Assembly (NCBI GenBank): GCA_002305635.1
Contig: DBPR01000008.1
Coordinates: 43,167-107,166, forward strand
From: Anaerolineaceae bacterium UBA1415
Lineage (GTDB): Bacteria; Chloroflexota; Anaerolineae; Anaerolineales; Anaerolineaceae
Length of the DNA stretch: 64,000 bases
Direction: 5' to 3'
The notes under the pieces are model-generated. The model was not told where the DNA came from. It searched no databases and saw only the letters and a program-made list of their open reading frames with translations. Shown one piece after another: positions 24,107 through 32,998 of the stretch; position 1 is the stretch's first letter; each line of letters opens with the position of its first letter. Position numbers and translations under genes: made by a program.

Positions 24107-25717
24107 ATGACAAACAACAAACTCTGGTGGAAAAACGGCATCATTTATCAGATCTATCCCCGCTCTTTTCAGGATACCAACGGTGACGGGATCGGTGACC
24201 TGGCTGGCATCGTTCAACACCTTGACTATCTCCAGGAGCTCGGCATCGACGGCATCTGGCTCTCCCCCATCATGCCCTCGCCGGATGTCGATTTTGGTTA
24301 CGACGTGTCCGACTATCACACCATTGACCCCAAATTTGGCAATCTGCAGGATTTTGACCGCCTGATCAATGAAGCCCACAAACGCGACATTCATATCATT
24401 ATGGACCTGGTGCTAAACCACACATCCGACCAGCACCGCTGGTTCCAGGAATCGCGCAAATCGGTCACAAACCCCTACCATGACTGGTATCTCTGGAGAG
24501 ACCCCAACCCACAGGGCGGCCTGCCCAACAATTGGTTATCCCACTTTGGCGGCACCGCCTGGGAGTACGATGAAACCCTCGGAAAATACTACTACCACAT
24601 GTTCAACAAGCATCAGCCCGACCTGAACTGGCGCAACCCGGACGTTCGTTCCATGATGCTCGATATCTTCCGCTACTGGCTGGATAAGGGCGTGGATGGC
24701 TTCCGCCTCGACGTCTTCAATAACTATTACAAAGATAAGGACTTTCGGGACAATCCCACCCGAAAAGGCTTTAACATCCGCAAATTTGATTCCTTCGAAC
24801 ACCTTTACGACACTTCCCAGCCCGAAATGATCGATGTCGTCAAAGATATCCGCGCGATTCTCGATCAGTATCCCGAACGCTATGTGGTCGGGGAAACCTT
24901 CATGGCCGATTCCGCCCATGCCCGCACCTATATTGGCGAAGACCGCCTGCATGCTGGCTTTGATTACGCTTACACCCACTCAAATTTCAGCGCCAAAGCC
25001 TTTGGCAAGGCGATCCAATACTGGGACGCCCTGCACGGGGAGGAAGCCTGGCCAAATTACTTTTTCAATAATCACGATACCGAACGTTCCTCCACCCGCT
25101 TTGCCAAAGGTGAAGATGACAGTATTCTGAAGCTGCTGGCAGCCATGCACCTGACCGTGCGCGGCACGCCTTACCTTTACTATGGCGAAGAGATCGGCAT
25201 GCGCGATATCAGCCTGACCCGCTCCCAGATCCAGGACCCGGTCGGCAGGTATTACTGGCCCTTTTATATTGGGCGCGATGGCTGCCGCTCGCCAATGCAA
25301 TGGAACGCGCAGGAAAACGCTGGTTTCACCGCTGGCAAACCCTGGCTGCATGTTCACAAGAACTACAAAGTGCGCAATGTTGCCAATCAAAGCAATTCAC
25401 CAGCCTCCCTGCTTAGCTTCTATAAGCAGTTGATCCAGTTAAGACGTCAACATCCGGCCCTGAACGCGGGCAGCATCAAACTTCTGGAGGCTCCCGATAA
25501 AGACCTGCTCGTCTACGAACGCAGCGCTGAAGGCGAGCGCATCCTGGTTGTGCTCAATTTCGGTAAAAGCATCAAGACCTACCAATTGCCAACAGGCGAG
25601 TTCAATCAATGGGAGCTTATCTTTGTCGGAAACGATGCGATCACCAGCCATATGTCAGAAAACAACCTGCATCTGCCAGCCTATGGCTTTGGAATTTTGA
25701 TCTCACGGTCTGAATAG
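24107..25717 (+). CDS. GH13 alpha-glucosidase / oligo-1,6-glucosidase type
   Basis: 536 residues. The (beta/alpha)8 barrel begins at once (WWKNGIIYQIYPRSFQD, NGDGIGDLAGI); the GH13 conserved regions are DLVLNHTSD, GFRLDVFNNYY with nucleophile Asp (about 201), VVGETFMAD with the acid Glu (about 261) and NNHDTERSSTR with the third Asp (about 324). The C-terminal beta domain ends near LPAYGFGILIS. It hydrolyses alpha-glucosidic bonds of short oligosaccharides in the cytoplasm (no signal peptide). ATG 24107 is preferred over 24095 because GGAGG (24097-24101) lies 5 nt before it and overlaps the earlier ATG. Confidence 0.92.
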   Translation: MTNNKLWWKNGIIYQIYPRSFQDTNGDGIGDLAGIVQHLDYLQELGIDGIWLSPIMPSPDVDFGYDVSDYHTIDPKFGNLQDFDRLINEAHKRDIHIIMDLVLNHTSDQHRWFQESRKSVTNPYHDWYLWRDPNPQGGLPNNWLSHFGGTAWEYDETLGKYYYHMFNKHQPDLNWRNPDVRSMMLDIFRYWLDKGVDGFRLDVFNNYYKDKDFRDNPTRKGFNIRKFDSFEHLYDTSQPEMIDVVKDIRAILDQYPERYVVGETFMADSAHARTYIGEDRLHAGFDYAYTHSNFSAKAFGKAIQYWDALHGEEAWPNYFFNNHDTERSSTRFAKGEDDSILKLLAAMHLTVRGTPYLYYGEEIGMRDISLTRSQIQDPVGRYYWPFYIGRDGCRSPMQWNAQENAGFTAGKPWLHVHKNYKVRNVANQSNSPASLLSFYKQLIQLRRQHPALNAGSIKLLEAPDKDLLVYERSAEGERILVVLNFGKSIKTYQLPTGEFNQWELIFVGNDAITSHMSENNLHLPAYGFGILISRSE

Positions 25718-25725
25718 AGGTCGAT

Positions 25726-28020
25726 TTGGAAAATCTGCCCCTGCCCAAGCTTTATGCAGCTGCCTGGGTGCCAGGCCGGTTTTCCACGCCAAAAAGTAAA
25801 AATCTGCCTTTGGAGCGCTTTTTCCCGCCTGTCCCGGAGGGTATGGTGTCCAACTGGGTGCAAAAATACGCCGCGCCAGGCTCCTGGCTGCTTGATCCGT
25901 TCGGACAAAATCCTTACACCAGCCTCGAACTGGCACGCGCTGGCTACCGGGTTATGATCTCAGCCAACAATCCCATCGCCGCCTTCGTCCTGAGGGTTTT
26001 GGCCAGCGCTCCAAAACAACAGGATTTTAACAATGCGCTGGCAGCGCTGCTAGAAAACCGCATGCCGGATGGCAGCACAATTGAAGACTATCTACAGGCG
26101 TTTTACCGCCTTGATTGTCCGAATGAGATTTGCCGAAGCGCAAACCTGAGCGGCAGCTTTAAAGTACATTCTTTCATCTGGTCAGAAGATGCTGACCGCA
26201 ACCTTTTTCCCGTAAAAGCGATCGGGGAATGTCCTCATTGCGGCCATCATGGCGAAATTGAGTTAACCCCGGCCATCCTTGAAAGCCTGGGAAATCTGCC
26301 TTCTGATGTCTTGATTCGATCACAGATTCTGGCGAAAATTGCCGGTCAGGACCCTCCACTTCGTCAGGTAATGGAAGAGGTGCTCAGTTTTTACACACCC
26401 CGCGCTCTGATCGCGCTTCATTTCCTGCAGAACAAGATCGAATCCAGCAAGCTTAGCCCGGAACAAACCCAGCTTTTGCAGGCGCTTTGGTTGGTGGCTG
26501 CCGACCAGGGCAATCAGCTTTGGACCTGGCCGCGCGCCAATCACCGCCCAAAACAGCTGTCGCGTCCGCCCATGTTTCAGGAAGTCAATATCTGGGAGGC
26601 CTTCGTCGGGGCGACTCAAAGTTGGGTGAGCGATGAGCCCGAAGTCAAACTGAGAGCCTGGCCCAAACGCGTTCCATCCTCCGGAGGGATTAGCCTTTTT
26701 GAAGGCCGCTTAAGAGAGCTCGAAGACAAACCGGAGTCAGGTCTGATCAGTCTGGTGCAATGCTCACTACCCCGGCGCAACCAGGCCTTCTGGAATTTGT
26801 CAGGGCTGTGGAGTGGCTGGCTTTGGGGAAAGGAAGGCGTCAAGACCATCCGCAACAGCCTCGTGCGCCAACGCTATGACTGGACCTGGCATTCGGTTGC
26901 CCTGCGAAAAGTCCTTCTGCAGCTGCCCGCCCTGATCGGTTCCGAAGTGCCGGTTCTCCTGCTGACCAGCGAGCTGGAAAGCCTCTTTTTGCTGGCCGGC
27001 ATGTTCGCAGCCCAGTCCGCCGGGCTCAGGCTCAGTCAGGTCAGCCTAAGTGGGGATAATGAGACCCTTCAAACCGTCTGGCGTCTGCCCACATCCAGCC
27101 CGATCCAGCAAAGACCGCAGGCAGTCCTTTCTGTACGGGAAAGCGGCAAACAATTCCTCAACCAGCTGGGAGAGCCAACCCAATACCTGCGCCTGCTCAG
27201 CCTTACTATTGCGGATCTGTTATCCAGCGGATTGCTTAAAGACCGTCCCAAACCCAATGAAATGCTGAATGACATCGAGCTGCAATTCTCCACAGCCTTC
27301 AATGATGCAGCTTACTTCCAGCGCTTCAACCCCGGCACGACCCCGGAAGCCGGACTGTACTGGCTGGCCAAACCCATGGCAGGTTCTGTCAGTCTGGCTG
27401 ACCAATGTGAAGGGATCATCCTGCACGAATTACAGCGTCAGGAAAGTATCAGCAAAACCGAGCTGCTCACAAGAATTTACGATGATTTACCCGGTTTTCT
27501 CACCCCGGCGGATGAGCTCATACAGGAAATTCTCGCTTCCTACGCTAGCACAGAAGAGCACAAGGGCGAAAAGGTCTACCGCCTCCTGGAAAATGAGAAA
27601 GCTGCCACGCGCAATGCTGACCTGGCTAAAGTTCGGTCTCTCATTGAAACAATTGCCGAACGCCTGGGCTGTCGGCGCGAGCTGATGGCAGATCGAATTG
27701 TCTTGTTCGACAAAAAAGGTGAGCTTTCCCATACCTTTTTCCCCATCAGCAGCGCCTGCGTTTCGCAAATTCTCTCAGGCAATCAAGACAACCCCGGACA
27801 AAAGATCATCGTCATCCCAGGCAGCCGCTCGAACCTGATCACTTACAAACTCAAAAGGGACCCAAATATGCGCCTCTTAAAAAGCGAAGACTGGCAGCTG
27901 GTCAAATATCGCCAGCTGCGCAATCTTGCTGATCTCCCGATGCTAAACCAGGAATTATTTATCTCACAGATCAAAAACGATCCACCCGAATTCCACGCTG
28001 CCCAACTAACGCTCTTCTAA
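25726..28020 (+). CDS. Degenerate N6-adenine DNA methylase-like protein, probably inactive
   Basis: 764 residues from a TTG start (25726) with AGAGG 5 nt before it. LLDPFGQNPYTSLELARAGYR (residues 54 to 74, shown in part) and ISANNPIAAFVL echo the DPFxGSGT and DxNP motifs of DUF1156-type adenine methylases, but the glycine loop is changed. Two Cys pairs follow (CPNEICR near 129; CPHCGHHG near 168), zinc-ribbon-like. Where the catalytic DPPY plus YxxLSdffxxWL should be, the protein has CSLPRRNQAFWNLSGLWSGWL (346 onward), so DPPY is lost. The C-terminal third has winged-helix-like segments. Real function unknown; it follows the GH13 gene by 8 nt. Confidence 0.7.
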   Translation: MENLPLPKLYAAAWVPGRFSTPKSKNLPLERFFPPVPEGMVSNWVQKYAAPGSWLLDPFGQNPYTSLELARAGYRVMISANNPIAAFVLRVLASAPKQQDFNNALAALLENRMPDGSTIEDYLQAFYRLDCPNEICRSANLSGSFKVHSFIWSEDADRNLFPVKAIGECPHCGHHGEIELTPAILESLGNLPSDVLIRSQILAKIAGQDPPLRQVMEEVLSFYTPRALIALHFLQNKIESSKLSPEQTQLLQALWLVAADQGNQLWTWPRANHRPKQLSRPPMFQEVNIWEAFVGATQSWVSDEPEVKLRAWPKRVPSSGGISLFEGRLRELEDKPESGLISLVQCSLPRRNQAFWNLSGLWSGWLWGKEGVKTIRNSLVRQRYDWTWHSVALRKVLLQLPALIGSEVPVLLLTSELESLFLLAGMFAAQSAGLRLSQVSLSGDNETLQTVWRLPTSSPIQQRPQAVLSVRESGKQFLNQLGEPTQYLRLLSLTIADLLSSGLLKDRPKPNEMLNDIELQFSTAFNDAAYFQRFNPGTTPEAGLYWLAKPMAGSVSLADQCEGIILHELQRQESISKTELLTRIYDDLPGFLTPADELIQEILASYASTEEHKGEKVYRLLENEKAATRNADLAKVRSLIETIAERLGCRRELMADRIVLFDKKGELSHTFFPISSACVSQILSGNQDNPGQKIIVIPGSRSNLITYKLKRDPNMRLLKSEDWQLVKYRQLRNLADLPMLNQELFISQIKNDPPEFHAAQLTLF

Positions 28021-31000
28021 GGGACTTCTATAGGCGGAGCCGTCGGATTGAATGGTGGAAGCGGTGTTTCCATTGGCGTGGGTGGCGGTGTGGGCGTCAT
28101 CGTCGGAGTTGGCGGCATTGTCGGGGTTGGGGTTGGTGTTGGTGTCGGCACCGCGATATTCAGAATCCACTTCTTCTGCACTTCCGTATTGATCGTGCTG
28201 TGCAGCGTCACCCTCAGGGTGATCACCGGCACGTCCACCCCTTCCAGATCCCATCTCACAATTTCAGTTGCTGAAGTAACCGGCACGGTCATCCAATCAG
28301 GCGTGAGGGCATGCCATTCGGTCGGGTTGGTTCCGGCACCCCAATGGAGTTTAAACTGCTTGAAATTCGCTGTTGCGTCGATCGTACCCGTAATGATAAA
28401 TGGCTTTTCCGTGATCGTGGCACCGTCATGGATGCCAACCAGGTCGATGATCGGCCTGGGGTCGTCCATCCGGCATTCACGTTCCGGCTTGATCACCAGT
28501 GGATCAGGGAAGCCGTGATTTTCAGCCCAATACCTGCCTGGCTCCGTCCCAAGCCATGCAATGGCGTCTTTGTCCTCGACATTGATCACCATTTCTTCCT
28601 TTATAAACTGCGAACAGGCGTTGGAAGCCTGTAAATTGGTCCAGGAGTCAACCGCGGCTTTGAGCCAGAGATCCTGCTCTTTGGGCAAAGGCAATTGGTC
28701 AAACGCGAAAATTTCATTACGCTGCGACGGGCAATATTCGCTTGGCTGCGTGCCCGAAACCGCGCAAACCGTCATATCGACCACATCAGCGGGTCTGGTG
28801 AATTGCCCGCTGTTCCCTCCCAGATAGCGGTTCACGCCCGCCTGCATGATCTGAGCCCAGATCGGCGCAGCGCCATCCACACCGCTGGTATTCACCATGG
28901 GTGTGTAATCCGCGTTGCCAACCCAAACGCCTACGACAAAATCAGGCGTATAACCGATCGTCCAGTTATCGCGGAAATCGTTGGTCGTGCCCGTCTTGGC
29001 AGCTGCCGGGAAGGGCAGATTCAACACGGAATTGTATCCAAACATCGGCGCGCGCGCCTCCGCGTCAGACAAAATGGACGAGATCAAATAAGCATGAGCA
29101 GGACGAATAACCTGGTCCCCGGCTGGCGGTTGATACTCATACAAAACCTGACCGCTGTGATCGACCACTTTGGTGATCGCCACCGGAGCGACTTTTCGGC
29201 CCTCATTGCCCAGAACCTGAAAAGCGCTCGTCATTTCAAGCAGGCTGACCTCACCGCCGCCCAGCGTCAGCGAGAGGCCGTAATCGTTCCGCGTCAGGCT
29301 GTTGATGCCCAGCCGTCGGGCAAGGCTCAAAAAGCCGTCCTCCTGTGGAGTGTTGGGGTCATCGTAAATGCCAACATACTCAAGCGCTTTGACTGCCGGA
29401 ATGTTATAGGAATTGGCCAATGCTTCCCGTACCGACACCGGCCCATGGAAAGTTCCGTCATAATTGACAGGCTCATAATCGGGGCTGGTATCGAAGGGAT
29501 CGGCAGAAGGTCTGAATTTGGCAGGCACGTCCCAGATCAGGGTCGAGGGCGTCCAGTCTTTTTCAAAAGCGGCCAGGTAGGTTAGCGGCTTGATGGCTGA
29601 GCCTGGCTGACGCGTGTTGGTCAAGGCCATGTTGACCTGTCCGCTGATGGCGGCATTGTTGAAATCCGCCGAACCCACCATCGAAAGGATTTCTCCGGTC
29701 TTGTTGTTCATCATCACCACCGCGCCATTGGTGGCGTTCTTATCCGTCATTTGAGCCAGTTGATTCCTGACAGCTTGCTCAGAATCGCGCTGCATGTCAG
29801 GGTCCAAAGTCGTATAAACAGTAAAGCCGGAGCGATAAATGGTTTGGGCGTCAAATTGTGATTCCAATAAAGACTGGATAAAGACAACCCAGTGTGGAAA
29901 TTGCATCCCCAGTTCCCGCTTCTTAAAATCATATTTTTCCAGATCATCGGAGGCCTGGATGGTCTGAATAGCGTCAACACAAACCGGTTCAAGGTTTTCG
30001 CCAATGTGGATACAGCCCTTTTCTTGGCTCAACTCGTACATCAGCACCAAAACTGATTTAAAGCGATTGATCGTGGCTTCGCGGTTATTGTAAACATCGT
30101 AGACCGCTGGCGCCTGTGGCAAACCCGCAAGAAAGGCAGATTGCTCGAGGTTCAGTTCAGCGGCGGTAGTGTTGAAATAAGTTGCCGAAGCGGCTTCGAT
30201 GCCGTAAGACAGGTTCCCATAAAAGATCTCGTTCAGATAGAGCTCCAAAACCTGTTCTTTGGTATAGCGGCGCGTTATTTCAGCCGCAAGAATGATCTCG
30301 CGCGCCTTCCTTTCGTAGGTTTGCTCATAACGTTCATCGGTCAGCAGCAACAATCGCGCCAGTTGCTGCGTGATCGTTGAGGCGCCGGACACAATTCCAC
30401 CCGATGTGTAGTTGGTGTAGAGCGCCCGACCCAACGCGATCAGGTCAAACCCGGGATGGTTGTAATATTCCTTGTCTTCGGTGGCAATGGTGGCCGCGAT
30501 CAGATAAGGAGAGATGCGCTCCAGGGGCACATAGGTTCGTTTGCCAGCGTTCGGATCAACGATCTCGTAGAGAATATTTCCGTTGCGGTCGAGAATGTAA
30601 GTCGTTTCAAACTTTGAAGCCCGATTTTGCAGCTCATCGACCGAAGGCAAGGTTCGGGCGATCTCCATATATTTCGTCCAGGCAAAGATGCCTCCTGCCA
30701 GGATGGCAAGCAGAAAAATGATCATTCCAATGATCAAAACCCGGCCAAAACAGCCCTTTTTCTTCTTCGGCGATTTTGGAGGATGAGCTTCCGCTCTTTT
30801 GGGCTTGACCGGCACAGCTTGCGTGATCGGTTTGCCCGCAGCGGCGGAACTCCCCGTCTGAGAGATCAAAACCGGTTGGGTGTCGCTGACCAGCTGATCT
30901 GCCGGAGTAAAAGCCACCGGATTTAGGCGCGTGCCCTGCAGGTCAACTTCTTCCACCTGTTCCGGCAATACCACTTCCTGGGTAATGCTTTCTTTCTCCT

Positions 31001-31289
31001 GTGTGGGAGGGATCGTCGCGACCAGGTCCTGATCTTGCGCAGGAAAACCCTGGGCTGAACGCGCGGGCTTGTTGGCATCCAGATCGGCGATCGCCCAATG
31101 ACCGGTATGAAATTCGCTGCCGGGATTTTTGTAGTTGTGCTGCCCGAACAGCTCCGCCCGGCTGATCGGCACTTCTTTATAATCACTTAATTCAGGAAAT
31201 TGAGCCCCTTCTTGGATCTGATCGTCACTATCGGAACCTGTCCGCGCAGGTTCATTGTTTTCAATTGGGGAGGATTGATTTGTTTCCAT
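28017..31289 (-). CDS. Class A penicillin-binding protein (PBP1A type)
   Basis: 1090 residues. A long cytoplasmic N-terminal region (about 1-180, Pro/Glu/Gln-rich with a basic KPKRAEAHPPKSPKKKKG end) is followed by one membrane helix (about 185-207), the GT51 transglycosylase (TEDKEYYNHPGFD, STITQQLARLLLL) and the transpeptidase with SxxK in QPGSAIKPL (Ser about 561), SYN, and KTGTT (about 766). A beta domain and a Thr/Pro repeat tail end the protein. It polymerises and cross-links peptidoglycan. Its stop overlaps the convergent methylase-like gene by 4 nt. Confidence 0.94.
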   Translation of the reverse strand: METNQSSPIENNEPARTGSDSDDQIQEGAQFPELSDYKEVPISRAELFGQHNYKNPGSEFHTGHWAIADLDANKPARSAQGFPAQDQDLVATIPPTQEKESITQEVVLPEQVEEVDLQGTRLNPVAFTPADQLVSDTQPVLISQTGSSAAAGKPITQAVPVKPKRAEAHPPKSPKKKKGCFGRVLIIGMIIFLLAILAGGIFAWTKYMEIARTLPSVDELQNRASKFETTYILDRNGNILYEIVDPNAGKRTYVPLERISPYLIAATIATEDKEYYNHPGFDLIALGRALYTNYTSGGIVSGASTITQQLARLLLLTDERYEQTYERKAREIILAAEITRRYTKEQVLELYLNEIFYGNLSYGIEAASATYFNTTAAELNLEQSAFLAGLPQAPAVYDVYNNREATINRFKSVLVLMYELSQEKGCIHIGENLEPVCVDAIQTIQASDDLEKYDFKKRELGMQFPHWVVFIQSLLESQFDAQTIYRSGFTVYTTLDPDMQRDSEQAVRNQLAQMTDKNATNGAVVMMNNKTGEILSMVGSADFNNAAISGQVNMALTNTRQPGSAIKPLTYLAAFEKDWTPSTLIWDVPAKFRPSADPFDTSPDYEPVNYDGTFHGPVSVREALANSYNIPAVKALEYVGIYDDPNTPQEDGFLSLARRLGINSLTRNDYGLSLTLGGGEVSLLEMTSAFQVLGNEGRKVAPVAITKVVDHSGQVLYEYQPPAGDQVIRPAHAYLISSILSDAEARAPMFGYNSVLNLPFPAAAKTGTTNDFRDNWTIGYTPDFVVGVWVGNADYTPMVNTSGVDGAAPIWAQIMQAGVNRYLGGNSGQFTRPADVVDMTVCAVSGTQPSEYCPSQRNEIFAFDQLPLPKEQDLWLKAAVDSWTNLQASNACSQFIKEEMVINVEDKDAIAWLGTEPGRYWAENHGFPDPLVIKPERECRMDDPRPIIDLVGIHDGATITEKPFIITGTIDATANFKQFKLHWGAGTNPTEWHALTPDWMTVPVTSATEIVRWDLEGVDVPVITLRVTLHSTINTEVQKKWILNIAVPTPTPTPTPTMPPTPTMTPTPPPTPMETPLPPFNPTAPPIEVP

Positions 31290-31740
31290 ATTTTATACTC
31301 TTTAATTAATTAACCACGATTTTAGCATAAAGCTACTTAAGCATTGAACACAGGAGGTATAGCCCACAGAGCGGGTGCCGCCTTAAGCGAAGGGTGACCT
31401 GTTTACTCTGGGTATATTAGTGAGATGCTGCCCGCAGGGCGGTTTGTTTTTTGTCTTAGAACCGGATGAGAAGCTGTCAGCAAAGCGTGTAAAGGACATT
31501 AAGCCCTCTCAGCGGGAGAGGGTCGGCGAAGCCGGGGTGAGGGTCCAAAATAGGCGAAGCCTGGACTGCTTGCATCTAAAAAAGCAGACTACCTGCGCCT
31601 GGTTTACATTTACCAGGGTGAGGGGTTACCTGCAAGGCAGAAGTGCTGCCTTAATGGGCAGATGAGGAGATGCACATAGGGCGGATCAGACCTTAAAATG
31701 CCTTCTCCACATTTAACCATTCTCCCAGCTTTTGCCTCCA
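31290..31740. repeat. Intergenic region with GC-rich hairpin repeats
   Basis: No gene. The clearest unit is CCCTCTC-agcgg-GAGAGGG (31504-31522) followed by TCGGCGAAGCC and GGGGTGAGGG. Related pieces occur at about 31425-31445 (GCTGCCCGCAGGGCGG) and 31610-31665 (CCAGGGTGAGGGGTTACCTGC). The same words recur at 35.6 and 48.6 kb. It also holds the PBP1A promoter (TAAAAT near 31328 on the minus strand). Confidence 0.6.
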
Positions 31741-31743
31741 TGA

Positions 31744-31749
31744 TAAAAT
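31744..31749 (+). promoter_or_regulatory. -10-like box, leaderless start of the DUF3048 gene
   Basis: TAAAAT ends 7 nt before the ATG at 31757; no Shine-Dalgarno. Confidence 0.5.
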
Positions 31750-31756
31750 CAACCTG

Positions 31757-32995
31757 ATGGCAAAACTCTTCTGCTTTTCCAGACGATCCTTCCTTGCAGG
31801 TATTGTTTTCTTTCTAATACCGGTTATAGCCATCTTGTCAGGCTGTCAGAGTCGATATCTTCCTCCGAAGATCACCCCAGTGATCACGCCTGTCCGCACG
31901 CTGGCGCCCCTTAGCCCGCAACAAAAAGAAACCCAGCTGGCCCTCCAGGCCACTGCCACCCCGATCCCAAGCCCAACCCCCTTCCCGCTCGCTTCCGCGA
32001 CGCCGATGGCGACGCGCACCCCAAAAGTGTTTGACAATATCAACCCCTTCACCGGTTTGAGCCTTCGCGATGACAGCGATCTGCTCAAACGCCCTGTGAT
32101 GGTAAAACTTGCCAACTGGCCGCGCAGCCTGCGGCCCTTTAATCAGATCAACAAAGCTGATCTCGTCTTCGAATACTATAACGGCCACCAAACCAATCAT
32201 CTTCTGGCCCTTTTTTACACCAGCGATGCCACAGCCGTCGGCCCCCTCGCACCCGGCCGCCTTTTGGACGCCAGACTTGCGCGTCATTATCAGGCCGATC
32301 TGGTCGTGGCCAGCGCGCCAGAAATGATCGAAGGCGTCTTCGCCAACACGCTCCCCAACCGCGTTTTTTACCGCGGCTTTGCCCCCTGCCCGGGGATCTG
32401 CACTGAAACCGAAGCCCAGGGGGGCAACACCGTGGTGGACACAGCCGCCATCCGCGAATTTTCCGCCAAAGATCGCCCACCCCGCACGATCAACCGCTCT
32501 GAAAACTTATCTTTCTCCCCCAAAATTCAGAACTGGGACGAAGACGCAAGCCGTTTCAGCTACCTTTATGCTGATTTTTCCGTCATGGACTGGCGTTACA
32601 ACCCCGATACCGGCAAATATCACTTATGGCAGGAAGTTGAAGATGAAAATGGGGAATTAAGCCTCCAGCCCAGTTACGATCGCGATACCGGAGAGCCGAT
32701 CGCCTTTGAAAACATTGTCTTCATGATGAGCAACTACATCGAATACAACAGTGTCACCTACGACATTAACCTGCGCGAAGCTGACCCCAACCAGATGGCG
32801 ATCTTTTTGCGGGACGGAAAACTGACCTATGGCACATGGTTTTCAAGCAACCAGACTGAATCTTTCACCTTCTTTTCCGGAAGCGAACCCTATTTGTTCA
32901 AGCCCGGCCGCTCATGGTACGTCTTTACAACCACCCTCTCCCGTCCCGAGTCAACCATTGATGGCGAATGGGACCTGGTTTTCAGGCTAAAGTAG
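31757..32995 (+). CDS. DUF3048 (YerB-like) lipoprotein
   Basis: 412 residues. A signal peptide ends in lipobox LSGC (Cys about 30), a Thr/Pro linker follows (about 45-90), then the DUF3048 domain: NPFTGLSLRDDSDLLKRPVM, ADLVFEYYNGHQTNHLLALFY and VASAPEMIEG, and a C-terminal second domain with FSYLYADFSVMDWRYNPDTG. YerB-like proteins are extracytoplasmic and of unknown role; envelope function is likely. It converges on the P-type ATPase gene, with 3 nt between stops. Confidence 0.85.
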   Translation: MAKLFCFSRRSFLAGIVFFLIPVIAILSGCQSRYLPPKITPVITPVRTLAPLSPQQKETQLALQATATPIPSPTPFPLASATPMATRTPKVFDNINPFTGLSLRDDSDLLKRPVMVKLANWPRSLRPFNQINKADLVFEYYNGHQTNHLLALFYTSDATAVGPLAPGRLLDARLARHYQADLVVASAPEMIEGVFANTLPNRVFYRGFAPCPGICTETEAQGGNTVVDTAAIREFSAKDRPPRTINRSENLSFSPKIQNWDEDASRFSYLYADFSVMDWRYNPDTGKYHLWQEVEDENGELSLQPSYDRDTGEPIAFENIVFMMSNYIEYNSVTYDINLREADPNQMAIFLRDGKLTYGTWFSSNQTESFTFFSGSEPYLFKPGRSWYVFTTTLSRPESTIDGEWDLVFRLK

Positions 32996-32998
32996 TCT

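Noticed and set aside
28695..29585. 296-codon plus-strand ORF opposite PBP1A
   Set aside because: Shadow of the transpeptidase domain.
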